The position numbers and the translations under genes are program-made. Below are positions 45,502 through 54,439 of a DNA stretch of 64,000 nucleotides, in pieces (position 1 is the stretch's first letter; each line of letters opens with the position of its first letter). The stretch is taken from the NCBI GenBank assembly GCA_024682395.1, contig JAIKZH010000047.1:1-64000 (forward strand), read 5' to 3'. The notes beneath the pieces were generated by a model. The model did not search any database, was not told the origin of the DNA, and was given only the letters and a program-made list of their open reading frames with translations. The stretch comes from Bacteroidaceae bacterium (lineage in GTDB: Bacteria > Bacteroidota > Bacteroidia > Bacteroidales > Bacteroidaceae).

Positions 45502-45772
45502 AAACTTAAATATTTAGATTGTAAATGACGTGATACTAATGCTTTTGCTTTTTAATTATTTGTTTAAGGTATATAATGCAAATATATATATAAAGTTTAT
45601 TATTGCAAAATAAAATTATCATTTTTTGAACTAATATGAGTTTTTTGCTTTTTTCAGACATTTGTCCTCTTTTACAAATTATAAGGCAGAGGCGGGTTAT
45701 GTGGTGATATAAAAAAAGAGGATAAGCCGGTTTAAGTAGACTTATCCTCATTCTGTTATTCTTTAGAAACTC
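45502..45772. other. intergenic region
   Basis: About 270 bp of AT-rich DNA. It holds the upstream region of the HerA-like gene and, at 45711-45749, the terminator of the next lipoprotein gene. No gene is supported. Confidence 0.5.
45711..45749 (-). terminator. terminator of the small lipoprotein gene
   Basis: On minus GAGGATAAG pairs perfectly with CTTATCCTC across a 14-nt loop, then TTTTTTTA. Confidence 0.85.
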
Positions 45773-46219
45773 TTATTGTATTGGAGTGCTGCTGATACTA
45801 TCAGAAGCAGTTTCTGTTTGATTATTAATTGGTTTGATGAAGAATGTTTTTTGTAATGGCTTTGCGACACAGTTTGTAGCAAGATCCACAGAGAGTCCAA
45901 TTATGCCACCAAGTAATATATTTCCCCAAGTATAACCATTTAAAATCTTTCTTAATTTGATGTCGTTAAATTTATGTTGATCAGATTCAATACGAATGCA
46001 TTGTCCATCAAGTTTGTGGCGATTCACTAAAACTTTTGCAGGCAAAGTAACGCCAGTGTATGTATCGACTTCTGTATAAATATTTACAGGTTCCTTAATG
46101 TCTCCGTCAATTGTGATGACAGGGTTTCCGCCAGAACAGATTGTAGCACATGATGAAAATGACATTGGAACCAATGCTAATGATAAAGCTACATAGCTTA
46201 ATTTTGAAAACTTATTCAT
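45773..46219 (-). CDS. lipoprotein starting with a CATI motif
   Basis: A 148-residue lipoprotein: signal MSFSSCATICSGGNP with lipid cysteine near 24, then a short beta-rich domain (ITIDGDIKEPVNIYTEV, VTLPAKVLVNRH) resembling PEGA-type repeats of surface proteins. A glycine-rich hydrophobic segment WGNILLGGIIGLSVDLATN sits near residues 100-118. Small Bacteroidetes lipoproteins beginning CATIxSG are common and uncharacterised. TAACTTTG at 46381-46388 (minus) would give a 160-nt leader. Confidence 0.75.
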   Translation of the reverse strand: MNKFSKLSYVALSLALVPMSFSSCATICSGGNPVITIDGDIKEPVNIYTEVDTYTGVTLPAKVLVNRHKLDGQCIRIESDQHKFNDIKLRKILNGYTWGNILLGGIIGLSVDLATNCVAKPLQKTFFIKPINNQTETASDSISSTPIQ

Positions 46220-46588
46220 TTCTTTTTTAGATAGTAAATGTTTATAATAATTGTATTAATACGAATATGAATTATATATAAATGTAATATTTTGCTTCAA
46301 TATAATAAATCTTTTTGTTTGTACAACGAAAAAGATGATACTACGCTATATTTTGTGGTATATGTTTGTATATCCGTTTGCAAAGTTACGTATTTTTTTG
46401 ATTATATATTTAAGAAATTATCAAAATACGATATTATTTTATGCAGATCGTTCAAATTTCCGAAATTATTACTGAGAATAGGTTTGGTTTTTTTCTTTGA
46501 TTTACTTTTTCTGCTTACAAAAAGCGGACAATCAGAGTTTGATTATCCGCTTAGTATTAGGTTTGAGAGTACAAATGAGAATACTCGC
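46220..46588. other. intergenic region between lipoprotein and nitroreductase
   Basis: About 370 bp. It contains the -7 box TAACTTTG at 46381-46388 (minus) and the nitroreductase terminator at 46516-46552. A 120-codon plus-strand open frame runs through it, but it has low-complexity hydrophobic composition and enters the antisense of the nitroreductase gene, so I do not call it. Confidence 0.5.
46516..46552 (-). terminator. nitroreductase terminator
   Basis: On minus AAGCGGATAATCA pairs with TGATTGTCCGCTT (near-perfect), followed by TTTTG. Confidence 0.8.
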
Positions 46589-47107
46589 TTAAACAAATTC
46601 TACAATTTCATTTATTGCTTTTCTGTTTTTCTCTTTTTTGACGCTCTTGTCTGAAGGGTATCCTATTGGGATAAGTACTGCGGGTTCTTCGTCGTTGTTT
46701 AGATTGAGAATGCTCTTACAACGTTCAGTGTCAAAATTACATACCCAGCATGTTCCGAGTCCTTGTTCGGTTGCTGCCAGACAGATGTGTTCTGTAAGTA
46801 TGGCTATGTCTATATCTCCATGGTCTTTATTGTCGCTCGAACGTTTCCATGACTGATTATGTTGAATGCAACAAACAAGGCAATATGGTGCAGTTTTGAT
46901 CCATTCACGTGCGTAACAAGATAGGATGTCGTTTTTTACAGACGATTCGGGTGTGATAACATAAATCTTCCATGGTTGGAAATTAACTGCAGATGGTGCC
47001 ATTCTTGCACATTCAAGGATGTAGTTTAGTTTTTCAGTTTCAATTGCTATGTCTTTATAATCTCGTACAGAATAGCGCTCTTCAGTGAGTTCTTTGAATG
47101 TCTTCAT
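46589..47107 (-). CDS. nitroreductase-family flavoprotein
   Basis: The 172-residue FMN-dependent oxidoreductase starts KELTEERYSVRDYKD, where the Arg-Ser-Val-Arg motif contacts FMN. It also contains CARMAPSAVNFQPWK and the C-terminal GLGTCWVCNFD...VLIPIGYP. It belongs to the short nitroreductase group common in Bacteroidetes; the physiological substrate is unknown. Monocistronic between two strong terminators. Confidence 0.92.
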   Translation of the reverse strand: MKTFKELTEERYSVRDYKDIAIETEKLNYILECARMAPSAVNFQPWKIYVITPESSVKNDILSCYAREWIKTAPYCLVCCIQHNQSWKRSSDNKDHGDIDIAILTEHICLAATEQGLGTCWVCNFDTERCKSILNLNNDEEPAVLIPIGYPSDKSVKKEKNRKAINEIVEFV

Positions 47108-47161
47108 ATAATTGATGTTTTAATAGTTATAAATTAGTATGTTGAGAATCTTTTTGGTGTA

Positions 47162-47200
47162 AAAATAGTTTCGCAAATAGTGAGACCTATTTGCGAAACT
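47162..47200 (-). terminator. terminator of the SusCD/fasciclin cluster
   Basis: A perfect 14-bp stem AGTTTCGCAAATAG/CTATTTGCGAAACT around TGAGAC, with TATTTTTAC following on minus. It ends the long minus-strand cluster. Confidence 0.9.
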
Positions 47201-47209
47201 GATTGAATG

Positions 47210-49258
47210 TTATTTCTTCCACACTGGTTTTTCCAAGTACCAGTTTTTCCTTTGTTTAAGTTTTTCATACAGAGTTTCGTTTCTGGTTCCAGTGGTTTCA
47301 TTCTTGTATCGGTCGTATTTCACGTCTCGATTTGCAATCTTATTTGCCAACCATTCTGTACCATTGAATCCGCTTGCATTCTTATGTTCTGCCACACGAA
47401 CAAGGTCGGTGAATCTGAATCCTTCGAATGCAAATTCAAGTGCGAGTTCATCTACGATGATGTTTTCAACAGCATTGATTGCTTCTTCTTTTATCGTAGG
47501 ATCAAATCCTTGAGCTACAATAAGTTTGGTGTAATCGTAGTTGACAGAATCGCCAAACCCAGAGATGTTTGTGCGTAAGTTGTCACGGGTTAGGGTAGGC
47601 CATGAACCAAAACCACATCCTCTTGCGTGAATACCTGTATTTCCAGCCCAACTGTCGTTAGTGAAGTCAAGATAGAAATTATCAATTTCTGTGCTGTCAA
47701 CATAGTACATTGCGCCGAATGTATTGGTTTTCATGTAGTAAGTGGTATCTTTATCCCATACATAGAAACCATCATCTCCGATTACAGGTTTTCCTTCTTC
47801 ATCCCTAACCATGTAGTCTTCAATTTTTACTGCATGTTTTGGAATGTTATAATCGCATATACCATCTTTAAGAATTGCGAATGCAAGTTGTGGGTAACCT
47901 GAACGGTTGATAGCTTCTGCAAGTCTCAACCAAACTAATGTTTTGCGATATACAGGGATTCCATAATAGAATTCAGTATCTATTGCAGCTTTGCTACAGA
48001 GTTCAAATGGTTCGCCTTCATGTCTGTATTTTTCTATTGAAGCAAAATATCTGGCATCTCCTGATTTATATTCAGTTCGTGAAGCAATACTTGTTGAGTT
48101 GTCAAAATAGATATATGTCTGATTTTTATTAACTGTATAGTATGCTCCTGATGGTTTAGTCTGTGATTTATAGTTTGGTTCTACAGTGATGCTACCACCA
48201 GAATTGACTGTGGTTTGGTCTTTTCCGTTTTCATCTTTTGATACGGTTGCTTCTGTACTTTGACTTGATGAAGGAGTATAACCATAAATATCAGCTACGC
48301 GTGTGAGCATTTTTCCAAATTTGCGGTTTGCTGCACTTGGAATAGATGTAATAAGATCATTACCTTTTTGAACATTATAAGTATCAGCCCAGCAGCCCCA
48401 GATGTCAGATCCGGCGCTTCTTCTACTTAACGCATAAAGATCAGTATATGCAGTAGAGTATCTCACTTCACAGCATTGTGTAGTGGTGGTTGACATTGTC
48501 TTATTCAGATAAGTATAATAATATGTTGCAGCAGTGCGATAATCTTCGGTGTCTCTACCACGAAGCAGATACATATCGCCCAATATTAGATTGATTGGGA
48601 ATCGCTGTAATTGTGAGTTGAACTGTACACTTCCAAGGTCCCAATTTTGGTATTGAGGATATTCTGTATCCACGAATTTATCTAAACCAGTTTCCAATAT
48701 CTTGTCGATAAGATTATCTTTGTTGACAAGATAACTGTTGTTGGCATATTTATCTAATACATCGAGTGTCGTTATAGGTTCTGTAATGAATGGCACTTCG
48801 CCATAATTGTTTACAAGTTGCAGATATGTCCATGCTCGGATTGCACAAACCTGAGCATACTCAGGAATCATATATTTGATATTACTTTTAATCTTACTTG
48901 TATCTGCATTGTGTATATACAAGTTACAATTGTTGATTATATTGTAATAATCACGAATGTTGAGCATTGAACATGAACCATCTTGTGGATTGTCGAAATT
49001 GGCAATAGCATGGAGGGTGTCGGTTGTGTATTTAGTTGTACTGACAAGGTCGCCACGTAATTCACCAAGTATGACATGACGTTCAGCAACATCCTGTATG
49101 CAACGAAGGATTCCATAGTATGAATACACGGTATCTTGTGCGCTGATGTAGCTTTTATCGTCAGTTTTTACAGTGAGCATGTCTTCGCACGAAGTAAACG
49201 TGAACAAAGAACAATTTAATGCAATCAATGAGATTATTGATAATATATATTTTTTCAT
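47210..49258 (-). CDS. SusD/RagB-family nutrient-binding lipoprotein
   Basis: A surface lipoprotein that caps a SusC channel. About 682 residues from MKKYILSI; the longer in-frame reading to 49414 overlaps the end of the SusC gene. Lipid cysteine in FTSCEDML. The N-terminal SusD domain has TPR-like segments (VCAIRAWTYLQLVNNYGEVPFI), and the C-terminus has the usual ELAFEFAFEGFRFTDLVRV-type motif. It is 19 nt after its SusC partner and last in the cluster. The insert with Thr/Ser-rich SSQSTEATVSK is not typical for short SusDs. Confidence 0.93.
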   Translation of the reverse strand: MKKYILSIISLIALNCSLFTFTSCEDMLTVKTDDKSYISAQDTVYSYYGILRCIQDVAERHVILGELRGDLVSTTKYTTDTLHAIANFDNPQDGSCSMLNIRDYYNIINNCNLYIHNADTSKIKSNIKYMIPEYAQVCAIRAWTYLQLVNNYGEVPFITEPITTLDVLDKYANNSYLVNKDNLIDKILETGLDKFVDTEYPQYQNWDLGSVQFNSQLQRFPINLILGDMYLLRGRDTEDYRTAATYYYTYLNKTMSTTTTQCCEVRYSTAYTDLYALSRRSAGSDIWGCWADTYNVQKGNDLITSIPSAANRKFGKMLTRVADIYGYTPSSSQSTEATVSKDENGKDQTTVNSGGSITVEPNYKSQTKPSGAYYTVNKNQTYIYFDNSTSIASRTEYKSGDARYFASIEKYRHEGEPFELCSKAAIDTEFYYGIPVYRKTLVWLRLAEAINRSGYPQLAFAILKDGICDYNIPKHAVKIEDYMVRDEEGKPVIGDDGFYVWDKDTTYYMKTNTFGAMYYVDSTEIDNFYLDFTNDSWAGNTGIHARGCGFGSWPTLTRDNLRTNISGFGDSVNYDYTKLIVAQGFDPTIKEEAINAVENIIVDELALEFAFEGFRFTDLVRVAEHKNASGFNGTEWLANKIANRDVKYDRYKNETTGTRNETLYEKLKQRKNWYLEKPVWKK

Positions 49259-49277
49259 ATAATAAGTCCTCCGAATT

Positions 49278-52200
49278 TTACAGGTTAAACTTAACACCAA
49301 TATTGAAACTACGATTAGATGGAAGTAATCCTGCATCAATGCCTTGATATAATATTCCGTTACCGCATGAAGATTCAGGATCGTTTCCTGAGTATTTCTT
49401 TGCAGTAAATACATTATTTGCTTCTGCCCAAAGAGTTAATCCTTGAATCCAGTTAAGTGATATAGGCATTTGATATGAAAGTCTTACTTTCTTAAGTTTG
49501 AGATAACTGCCATCCTCAATCCAACGGTCTGAGAATCTCTCGTTGTTTACCCAATCCTCGCTTTCAACAGTACATGCACGTGGTATGTCTGTTTGTTGTC
49601 CTTCGCAAGTCCAACGGTTTACAACAGCAAGACTTTGGTTGTAGAATCCGTTCATGCTCTCAAGTTGACGACGATGATAGTTGTATATGTCGTTTCCTAA
49701 AGAGTATTTGAAGATTATGTCGAGTGACCAACGTTTCATGTTTATGTTTGAATATATGTTTCCATATAACTTAGGGTTTGGATTACCAATGACTGTCTTG
49801 TCGTCATTATTGATGATACCATCGTTGTTGAGGTCTACGAAATGGACGTCACCTGCGTGGAAATCGGTATAAGGATTACTTTCGATACCTGTAGGATATT
49901 TCAAATAACCGTCTTTGCCTGCACTTAATGCTTCTGCATCGGTTGCAAACACACCATTAGTCTTGAATCCGTAGAACACACCTGCTGCAGTACCTTTACT
50001 TGTATAGATTTCAGCATCATATAGTTTTGTTATATAATGGTCTTCAGGTAATGTTACAATCTTGTTCTTATAATGTCCGATAGTTGTTCCGAGTTGCCAT
50101 TTAAAGTCTCTTTTATTGATGAGTATGGCATTCAGATTCGCTTCCAAACCTACGTTGCGTAATGAACCGCCATTGCATAGATATGTTTCAAGACCAGCAA
50201 GATAATTCAATGATTTTGAAGTAATGAGGTTGTCGGTGTTGCTTACATAGAAGTCGATACCTGCATTGATTCTGTTCTTGAAGAATGCACCGTTCAAACC
50301 GAAATTCCATTTATGAGTAGTTTCCCATTGTAGTTCAGGGTTTTCGATGTTTACGATTTGCAAACCGATTGCAGATTTCAGATATGTAACTGCTTTGAAA
50401 TAAGTGCGGCTTGCAGAATAATCGAAGTTGTCGTTTCCTGACACATCATATCCGGCTGTGAATTTGAGGTAATCGATATTCTTAACGTTTTTCATCCATG
50501 ATTCGTTGCTGATGATCCATCCGAGTTGGAGTGAAGGGAATAAACCCCATTTTACACCGAACATGTTGATACCATCGTTACAGTTCTTACCGAAACGTGA
50601 TGAACTTTCAGCAGTCAGACTTGCTTCAGCAATATATTTGTTTTTGAAACTATATTGTGCATTTGCATAATATGCCAAGTTCTTCCATGTGTCGTTGTTT
50701 CCTTCTACAGATGAGAAACTATCAGAACTCTTGTTGTCTGGCATCTTATCGTTACCTGCTCCTGGTGTGATGTATCCCACAAGGTGATTTTCAGAGAATG
50801 AGTTAGATGTGAATCGGAATCCTCCGAATAATGCAACATCATGTTTGCCAAGGTTGCGTACCCAGTTGAGTCTTAAATCATTATAGAGAGAAGTTTCTTT
50901 GTTGAACAAACTCTTCTTCACACCTTGGATTGTACCCATGTTTTCCAACACGTATTCAGGAGTACCAGCAATTGGAAGATAATATTTCTCACTTGCACGG
51001 TTCAACTGATATGCAAATCTGTTTGTAAGATACAGATATCTGTTGATTTGCCATTTAGGCATAACGTTGAGGTTGAACTGAGTTACCTCTTGATTATTCT
51101 TGTTGACAGCATCACCATTTTTAAGGATCCAATAAGGATTTGTCAAAGCTGTGTTTGTTCCGTAACGTTCAGCGAATGCAAAAGGATAGTTGTCGTCTGA
51201 ATAGTATTTACCAGCATATTCAGATGATTGGTGTAATTTTGCATCTTCGCCAGTGTAGTAGCTATACATGCTTAGGAAAGGTGCTTGTATCTGTCCTAAG
51301 ATGTTTGGTGATGTGATAGGGCTGTCTTCATAGCTTTCTGCCCATCCGTTGTCGCGTAGGTTGTTGGTTACACGACTGAATGAGATGTCAAGTTGTGTGT
51401 TTAAGTCCTTGAGCAGATTGATGTCGGTGTTGAATCGTATGTTCAAACGATCGAAGGCATTGTTTTTAGCTGTAGCCTGTGCACTTGCGTATCCCAATGA
51501 AAGGTTATACATAGCAACATCGTCACCACCTTGCACATTTACTTTATAGTTCTGTGTGAAGGCATTCTGATAAAGTCCTTTTGACCAGTCTGTATCGTTA
51601 TGGTACATTGGATACCAATAATACTGTGGGTTGTCGTTAAGGAATGGGATTGATATGCCAGCCGATGAATACTTCTGTCCGTATTCGGTTGTACCTATCA
51701 ATTCGCTCGCGTAGTTGCGATATTGACTTGCATTTAACACTTTCATTTTTGATGGCTTAGTTTCAAAACCTCCAAAGATGGAAACATTGATTTTAGTAGC
51801 CATACTATGACCACGCTTTGTGTTGATTATTACAACACCGTTAGCTCCACGTGAACCATATAATGCTGTTCCGTTTTTCAGAACTTGTATGCTCTCAATA
51901 TCTTCTACATCAATGGCTGAAAGAATGTTATTGAAGAATCCATCATGAATTGATGTGCGGTCGAGTTGCATGTCCATGATTATTCCGTCGAGGACAATCA
52001 AGGGTTGTGCATTCAGATTTAATGAGTTTAATCCTCGTATGAACATCGCACTTCCTTGTCCAGGAACACCGTCGCGGTTGATGGTGTAAATATCACCTGC
52101 AAGTTTACTATCGATTTCTCCATCGGCAGAAATTGCACTTGAGTTTTCAATAGAAATTGTTTTTTGAGATGTTATGATGTTCTTTGAACTATATGTTGAC

Positions 52201-52613
52201 TTGAATTTGTCGCTATACATCAATATGGTTTTTGGTTCAGTGCCATGTTGAGCAACTTGAATGTCGTTATACTGTGTTGCTGTTGCATATAGCGATGTTA
52301 CGAATACAGGTACTTTGAATTTGTATTTACCTTCTTCGTCGGTCATTGCAGAATAACGACTATTGTTGTAGGCTTGAACACGTACACCAGGTAGAGGCTG
52401 TTTAGTTGAAGCATCAAGAACAGTTCCGCTTACTTCCATCATCTCATACACTGGTAATGCTTTTTGCGCTTTTTTCTTAGGAGTGCTTACCTCTGTAGTG
52501 ACATCTTCTTCATTATCGGTGTCTTGCGCATATATGGTATTCACTCCTAAAGACATCGTTAATAATGTGATAAGTGATGTTTTGAATATGAATGAATTAT
52601 TATGTTGTTTCAT
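49278..52613 (-). CDS. SusC/RagA-family TonB-linked outer-membrane protein
   Basis: A TonB-dependent channel that imports the cargo bound by its SusD partner. The 1111 residues contain a signal peptide ending TIYAQ, a Lys/Thr-rich spacer, a carboxypeptidase-regulatory-like domain (about 55-130: VSGTVLDASTKQPLPGVRVQ), the plug with IRGLNSLNLNAQPLIVLDG and ALYGSRGANGVVIINTKRG, and a 22-strand barrel ending in SFNIGVKFNL. It precedes the SusD gene and follows a fasciclin-domain gene. Confidence 0.95.
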   Translation of the reverse strand: MKQHNNSFIFKTSLITLLTMSLGVNTIYAQDTDNEEDVTTEVSTPKKKAQKALPVYEMMEVSGTVLDASTKQPLPGVRVQAYNNSRYSAMTDEEGKYKFKVPVFVTSLYATATQYNDIQVAQHGTEPKTILMYSDKFKSTYSSKNIITSQKTISIENSSAISADGEIDSKLAGDIYTINRDGVPGQGSAMFIRGLNSLNLNAQPLIVLDGIIMDMQLDRTSIHDGFFNNILSAIDVEDIESIQVLKNGTALYGSRGANGVVIINTKRGHSMATKINVSIFGGFETKPSKMKVLNASQYRNYASELIGTTEYGQKYSSAGISIPFLNDNPQYYWYPMYHNDTDWSKGLYQNAFTQNYKVNVQGGDDVAMYNLSLGYASAQATAKNNAFDRLNIRFNTDINLLKDLNTQLDISFSRVTNNLRDNGWAESYEDSPITSPNILGQIQAPFLSMYSYYTGEDAKLHQSSEYAGKYYSDDNYPFAFAERYGTNTALTNPYWILKNGDAVNKNNQEVTQFNLNVMPKWQINRYLYLTNRFAYQLNRASEKYYLPIAGTPEYVLENMGTIQGVKKSLFNKETSLYNDLRLNWVRNLGKHDVALFGGFRFTSNSFSENHLVGYITPGAGNDKMPDNKSSDSFSSVEGNNDTWKNLAYYANAQYSFKNKYIAEASLTAESSSRFGKNCNDGINMFGVKWGLFPSLQLGWIISNESWMKNVKNIDYLKFTAGYDVSGNDNFDYSASRTYFKAVTYLKSAIGLQIVNIENPELQWETTHKWNFGLNGAFFKNRINAGIDFYVSNTDNLITSKSLNYLAGLETYLCNGGSLRNVGLEANLNAILINKRDFKWQLGTTIGHYKNKIVTLPEDHYITKLYDAEIYTSKGTAAGVFYGFKTNGVFATDAEALSAGKDGYLKYPTGIESNPYTDFHAGDVHFVDLNNDGIINNDDKTVIGNPNPKLYGNIYSNINMKRWSLDIIFKYSLGNDIYNYHRRQLESMNGFYNQSLAVVNRWTCEGQQTDIPRACTVESEDWVNNERFSDRWIEDGSYLKLKKVRLSYQMPISLNWIQGLTLWAEANNVFTAKKYSGNDPESSCGNGILYQGIDAGLLPSNRSFNIGVKFNL

Positions 52614-52658
52614 ATAATTGTACTTTTTAATTCATTTGAAAAATAATTTAGACTCTTA

Positions 52659-54386
52659 TTATTCATCTTTCGCGATTAGAAGGATTTTGTCAATCCAAAA
52701 CTCACGAGTGAATTTGGTCTTGTCTTTTGGAGTGATTGCACTCAGTTTCAATGTAGGATAGAAATCTGTACCTCTATAGCATACAGGGAATTCAAAATCA
52801 TGTGCCAAACAGATTGTGTCTGTAAAACAAAGTTCATCGTTGTCGTTTGTGAACGGACATACTCTGTTTACGAATGAAGATTTTTCTTGTCCATCATGAA
52901 TATCGCCTGTTTCAGGCTTAAAGTTGTAAGTTGTCTGAGTGGCTTTCTTGCCGTCGTGATAACTTAACGATGCCTTAAACTTTATTGGTTGGTCAGCCTC
53001 AAAGTTGTATCCCATAACAACAAAGATATCATATTTGCATGAAAGGACATTTTGAAGCTTATATGTAATATCAGGGTTTGATGAACTTGCAGCCAATGGT
53101 GTTCTCATCATTGCAATTTGTACAACAGTGTCTGGAAATTGAAATGCAGCAACCATAGGCTCAATTTTACATTGATGGTTGTTCTCCACATATGAATTTA
53201 TTTCAGCTTCTATTTCTTTTTTATAAGCCCATGTGTCTTGTGGTTTATAGCCAAATTTATTGGTTACATATCCATAACCATTACTCATTGTAAAACGTTG
53301 TGAATCTTTGAATATAGGTTCAACGTTAGGAGTTCTGATTATTGTACGATTAGTAGTGTACAATGAGTCACAATCGTATGGTTCGTCAATATTGAACGCC
53401 TTGAATTGGTGCTTTGCAGTAAACACAAGATCTTGGCAAATTGCATTCTTTGAATACAAGTTTACAATTGAGTCAAGTTCAACCTCTGTGTATGTCTTAG
53501 TTGTCTTCTTCTCAGATGATTCACCTTTGTCATTAACAGTGGTGATTGTCTGAGTATATGTAGGCATGTATTTGAAATAACTCTTTGTACGTTCCAGAGC
53601 TTCCTCCCATGCTTCATTTGTTGGAAGAACCATAGCATACAAACTATCTTCCTTACTTATGTTTGCACCCATGAAAGAGAAGTACTCGTTGGCAAGATAT
53701 TTTACAGAGTCAACCCAAGTGATATTTCCATTAATCGTAGGTCCTTGTGTACTACTATATTCATCAAATACATACTTCTCGTAGCTTCTTAGGAAGTCTC
53801 TCAAAGAATCAAGACCTTCGTGAGCGGAAATGAATTCATATAGGTTGAGATTGTAGTCGACAGGAGCCTCTGTGATGTGTAGGACACCATTACTGCAACT
53901 CAAGTTAGGAGTGGTGATTCTCTTTCCTCCAATTGTAAAGTTATTACAATCCAATACGGTTGTTTTATAGTTGAAGAGAGTAATATCTTTCTCCTTATTT
54001 CCGTTTACAACATTATTGAAACGAACCATATTGTTTTGGATGAGTTCTTTCTCTACAAGATAGTTGCTTGCTTGATCTCCTTTAGCCAATAAGTTCTTGT
54101 AATATTCGAAATCGAACGAATCGTTTACTGGAGCCCAAATAGTAAATCTTTGGTCGTGATCGAAAAGTTCTGAATATTTTACTTCAGTACGACTACCTTC
54201 TGACTTAGAGTTATAGGTGTTCTCTAAGATATAGGCAAACTGGGACAATTCAGGAGTGTTGCTTATATTCTCCCACAATGTCTTTTGTCCTTCGACATTT
54301 GGGTCAATATTGAAGTGATCGTCACTACAACTGACACTTGTCAATGCCGCAGTTATTGCAATTGCTATATATTTTAGTTTTTTCAT
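52659..54386 (-). CDS. fasciclin (FAS1)-domain lipoprotein
   Basis: The 575-residue protein has a lipoprotein signal (ALTSVSCSDD, lipid cysteine near 20) and at least two fasciclin-like regions. These are recognised by ELFDHDQRFTIWAPVNDSF and by CSNGVLHITEAPVDYNLNLYEFI, and by a second AMVLPTNEAWEEAL. Fasciclin domains mediate surface adhesion in many organisms. It sits between another fasciclin gene and a SusC gene, so a role as an accessory surface protein of the SusCD complex is likely but inferred. A C-terminal beta-rich region (SLSYHDGKKATQTTYNF) has no recognised family. Confidence 0.8.
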   Translation of the reverse strand: MKKLKYIAIAITAALTSVSCSDDHFNIDPNVEGQKTLWENISNTPELSQFAYILENTYNSKSEGSRTEVKYSELFDHDQRFTIWAPVNDSFDFEYYKNLLAKGDQASNYLVEKELIQNNMVRFNNVVNGNKEKDITLFNYKTTVLDCNNFTIGGKRITTPNLSCSNGVLHITEAPVDYNLNLYEFISAHEGLDSLRDFLRSYEKYVFDEYSSTQGPTINGNITWVDSVKYLANEYFSFMGANISKEDSLYAMVLPTNEAWEEALERTKSYFKYMPTYTQTITTVNDKGESSEKKTTKTYTEVELDSIVNLYSKNAICQDLVFTAKHQFKAFNIDEPYDCDSLYTTNRTIIRTPNVEPIFKDSQRFTMSNGYGYVTNKFGYKPQDTWAYKKEIEAEINSYVENNHQCKIEPMVAAFQFPDTVVQIAMMRTPLAASSSNPDITYKLQNVLSCKYDIFVVMGYNFEADQPIKFKASLSYHDGKKATQTTYNFKPETGDIHDGQEKSSFVNRVCPFTNDNDELCFTDTICLAHDFEFPVCYRGTDFYPTLKLSAITPKDKTKFTREFWIDKILLIAKDE

Positions 54387-54439
54387 ATTTCAGTTCTTTA
54401 AATTTTAAATAACATGTTTATGAATAACGTTGTTTGTTA

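Noticed and set aside
46292..46654. 120-codon plus-strand ORF between lipoprotein and nitroreductase
   Set aside because: It crosses a terminator and enters the antisense of the nitroreductase gene, with low-complexity hydrophobic composition.
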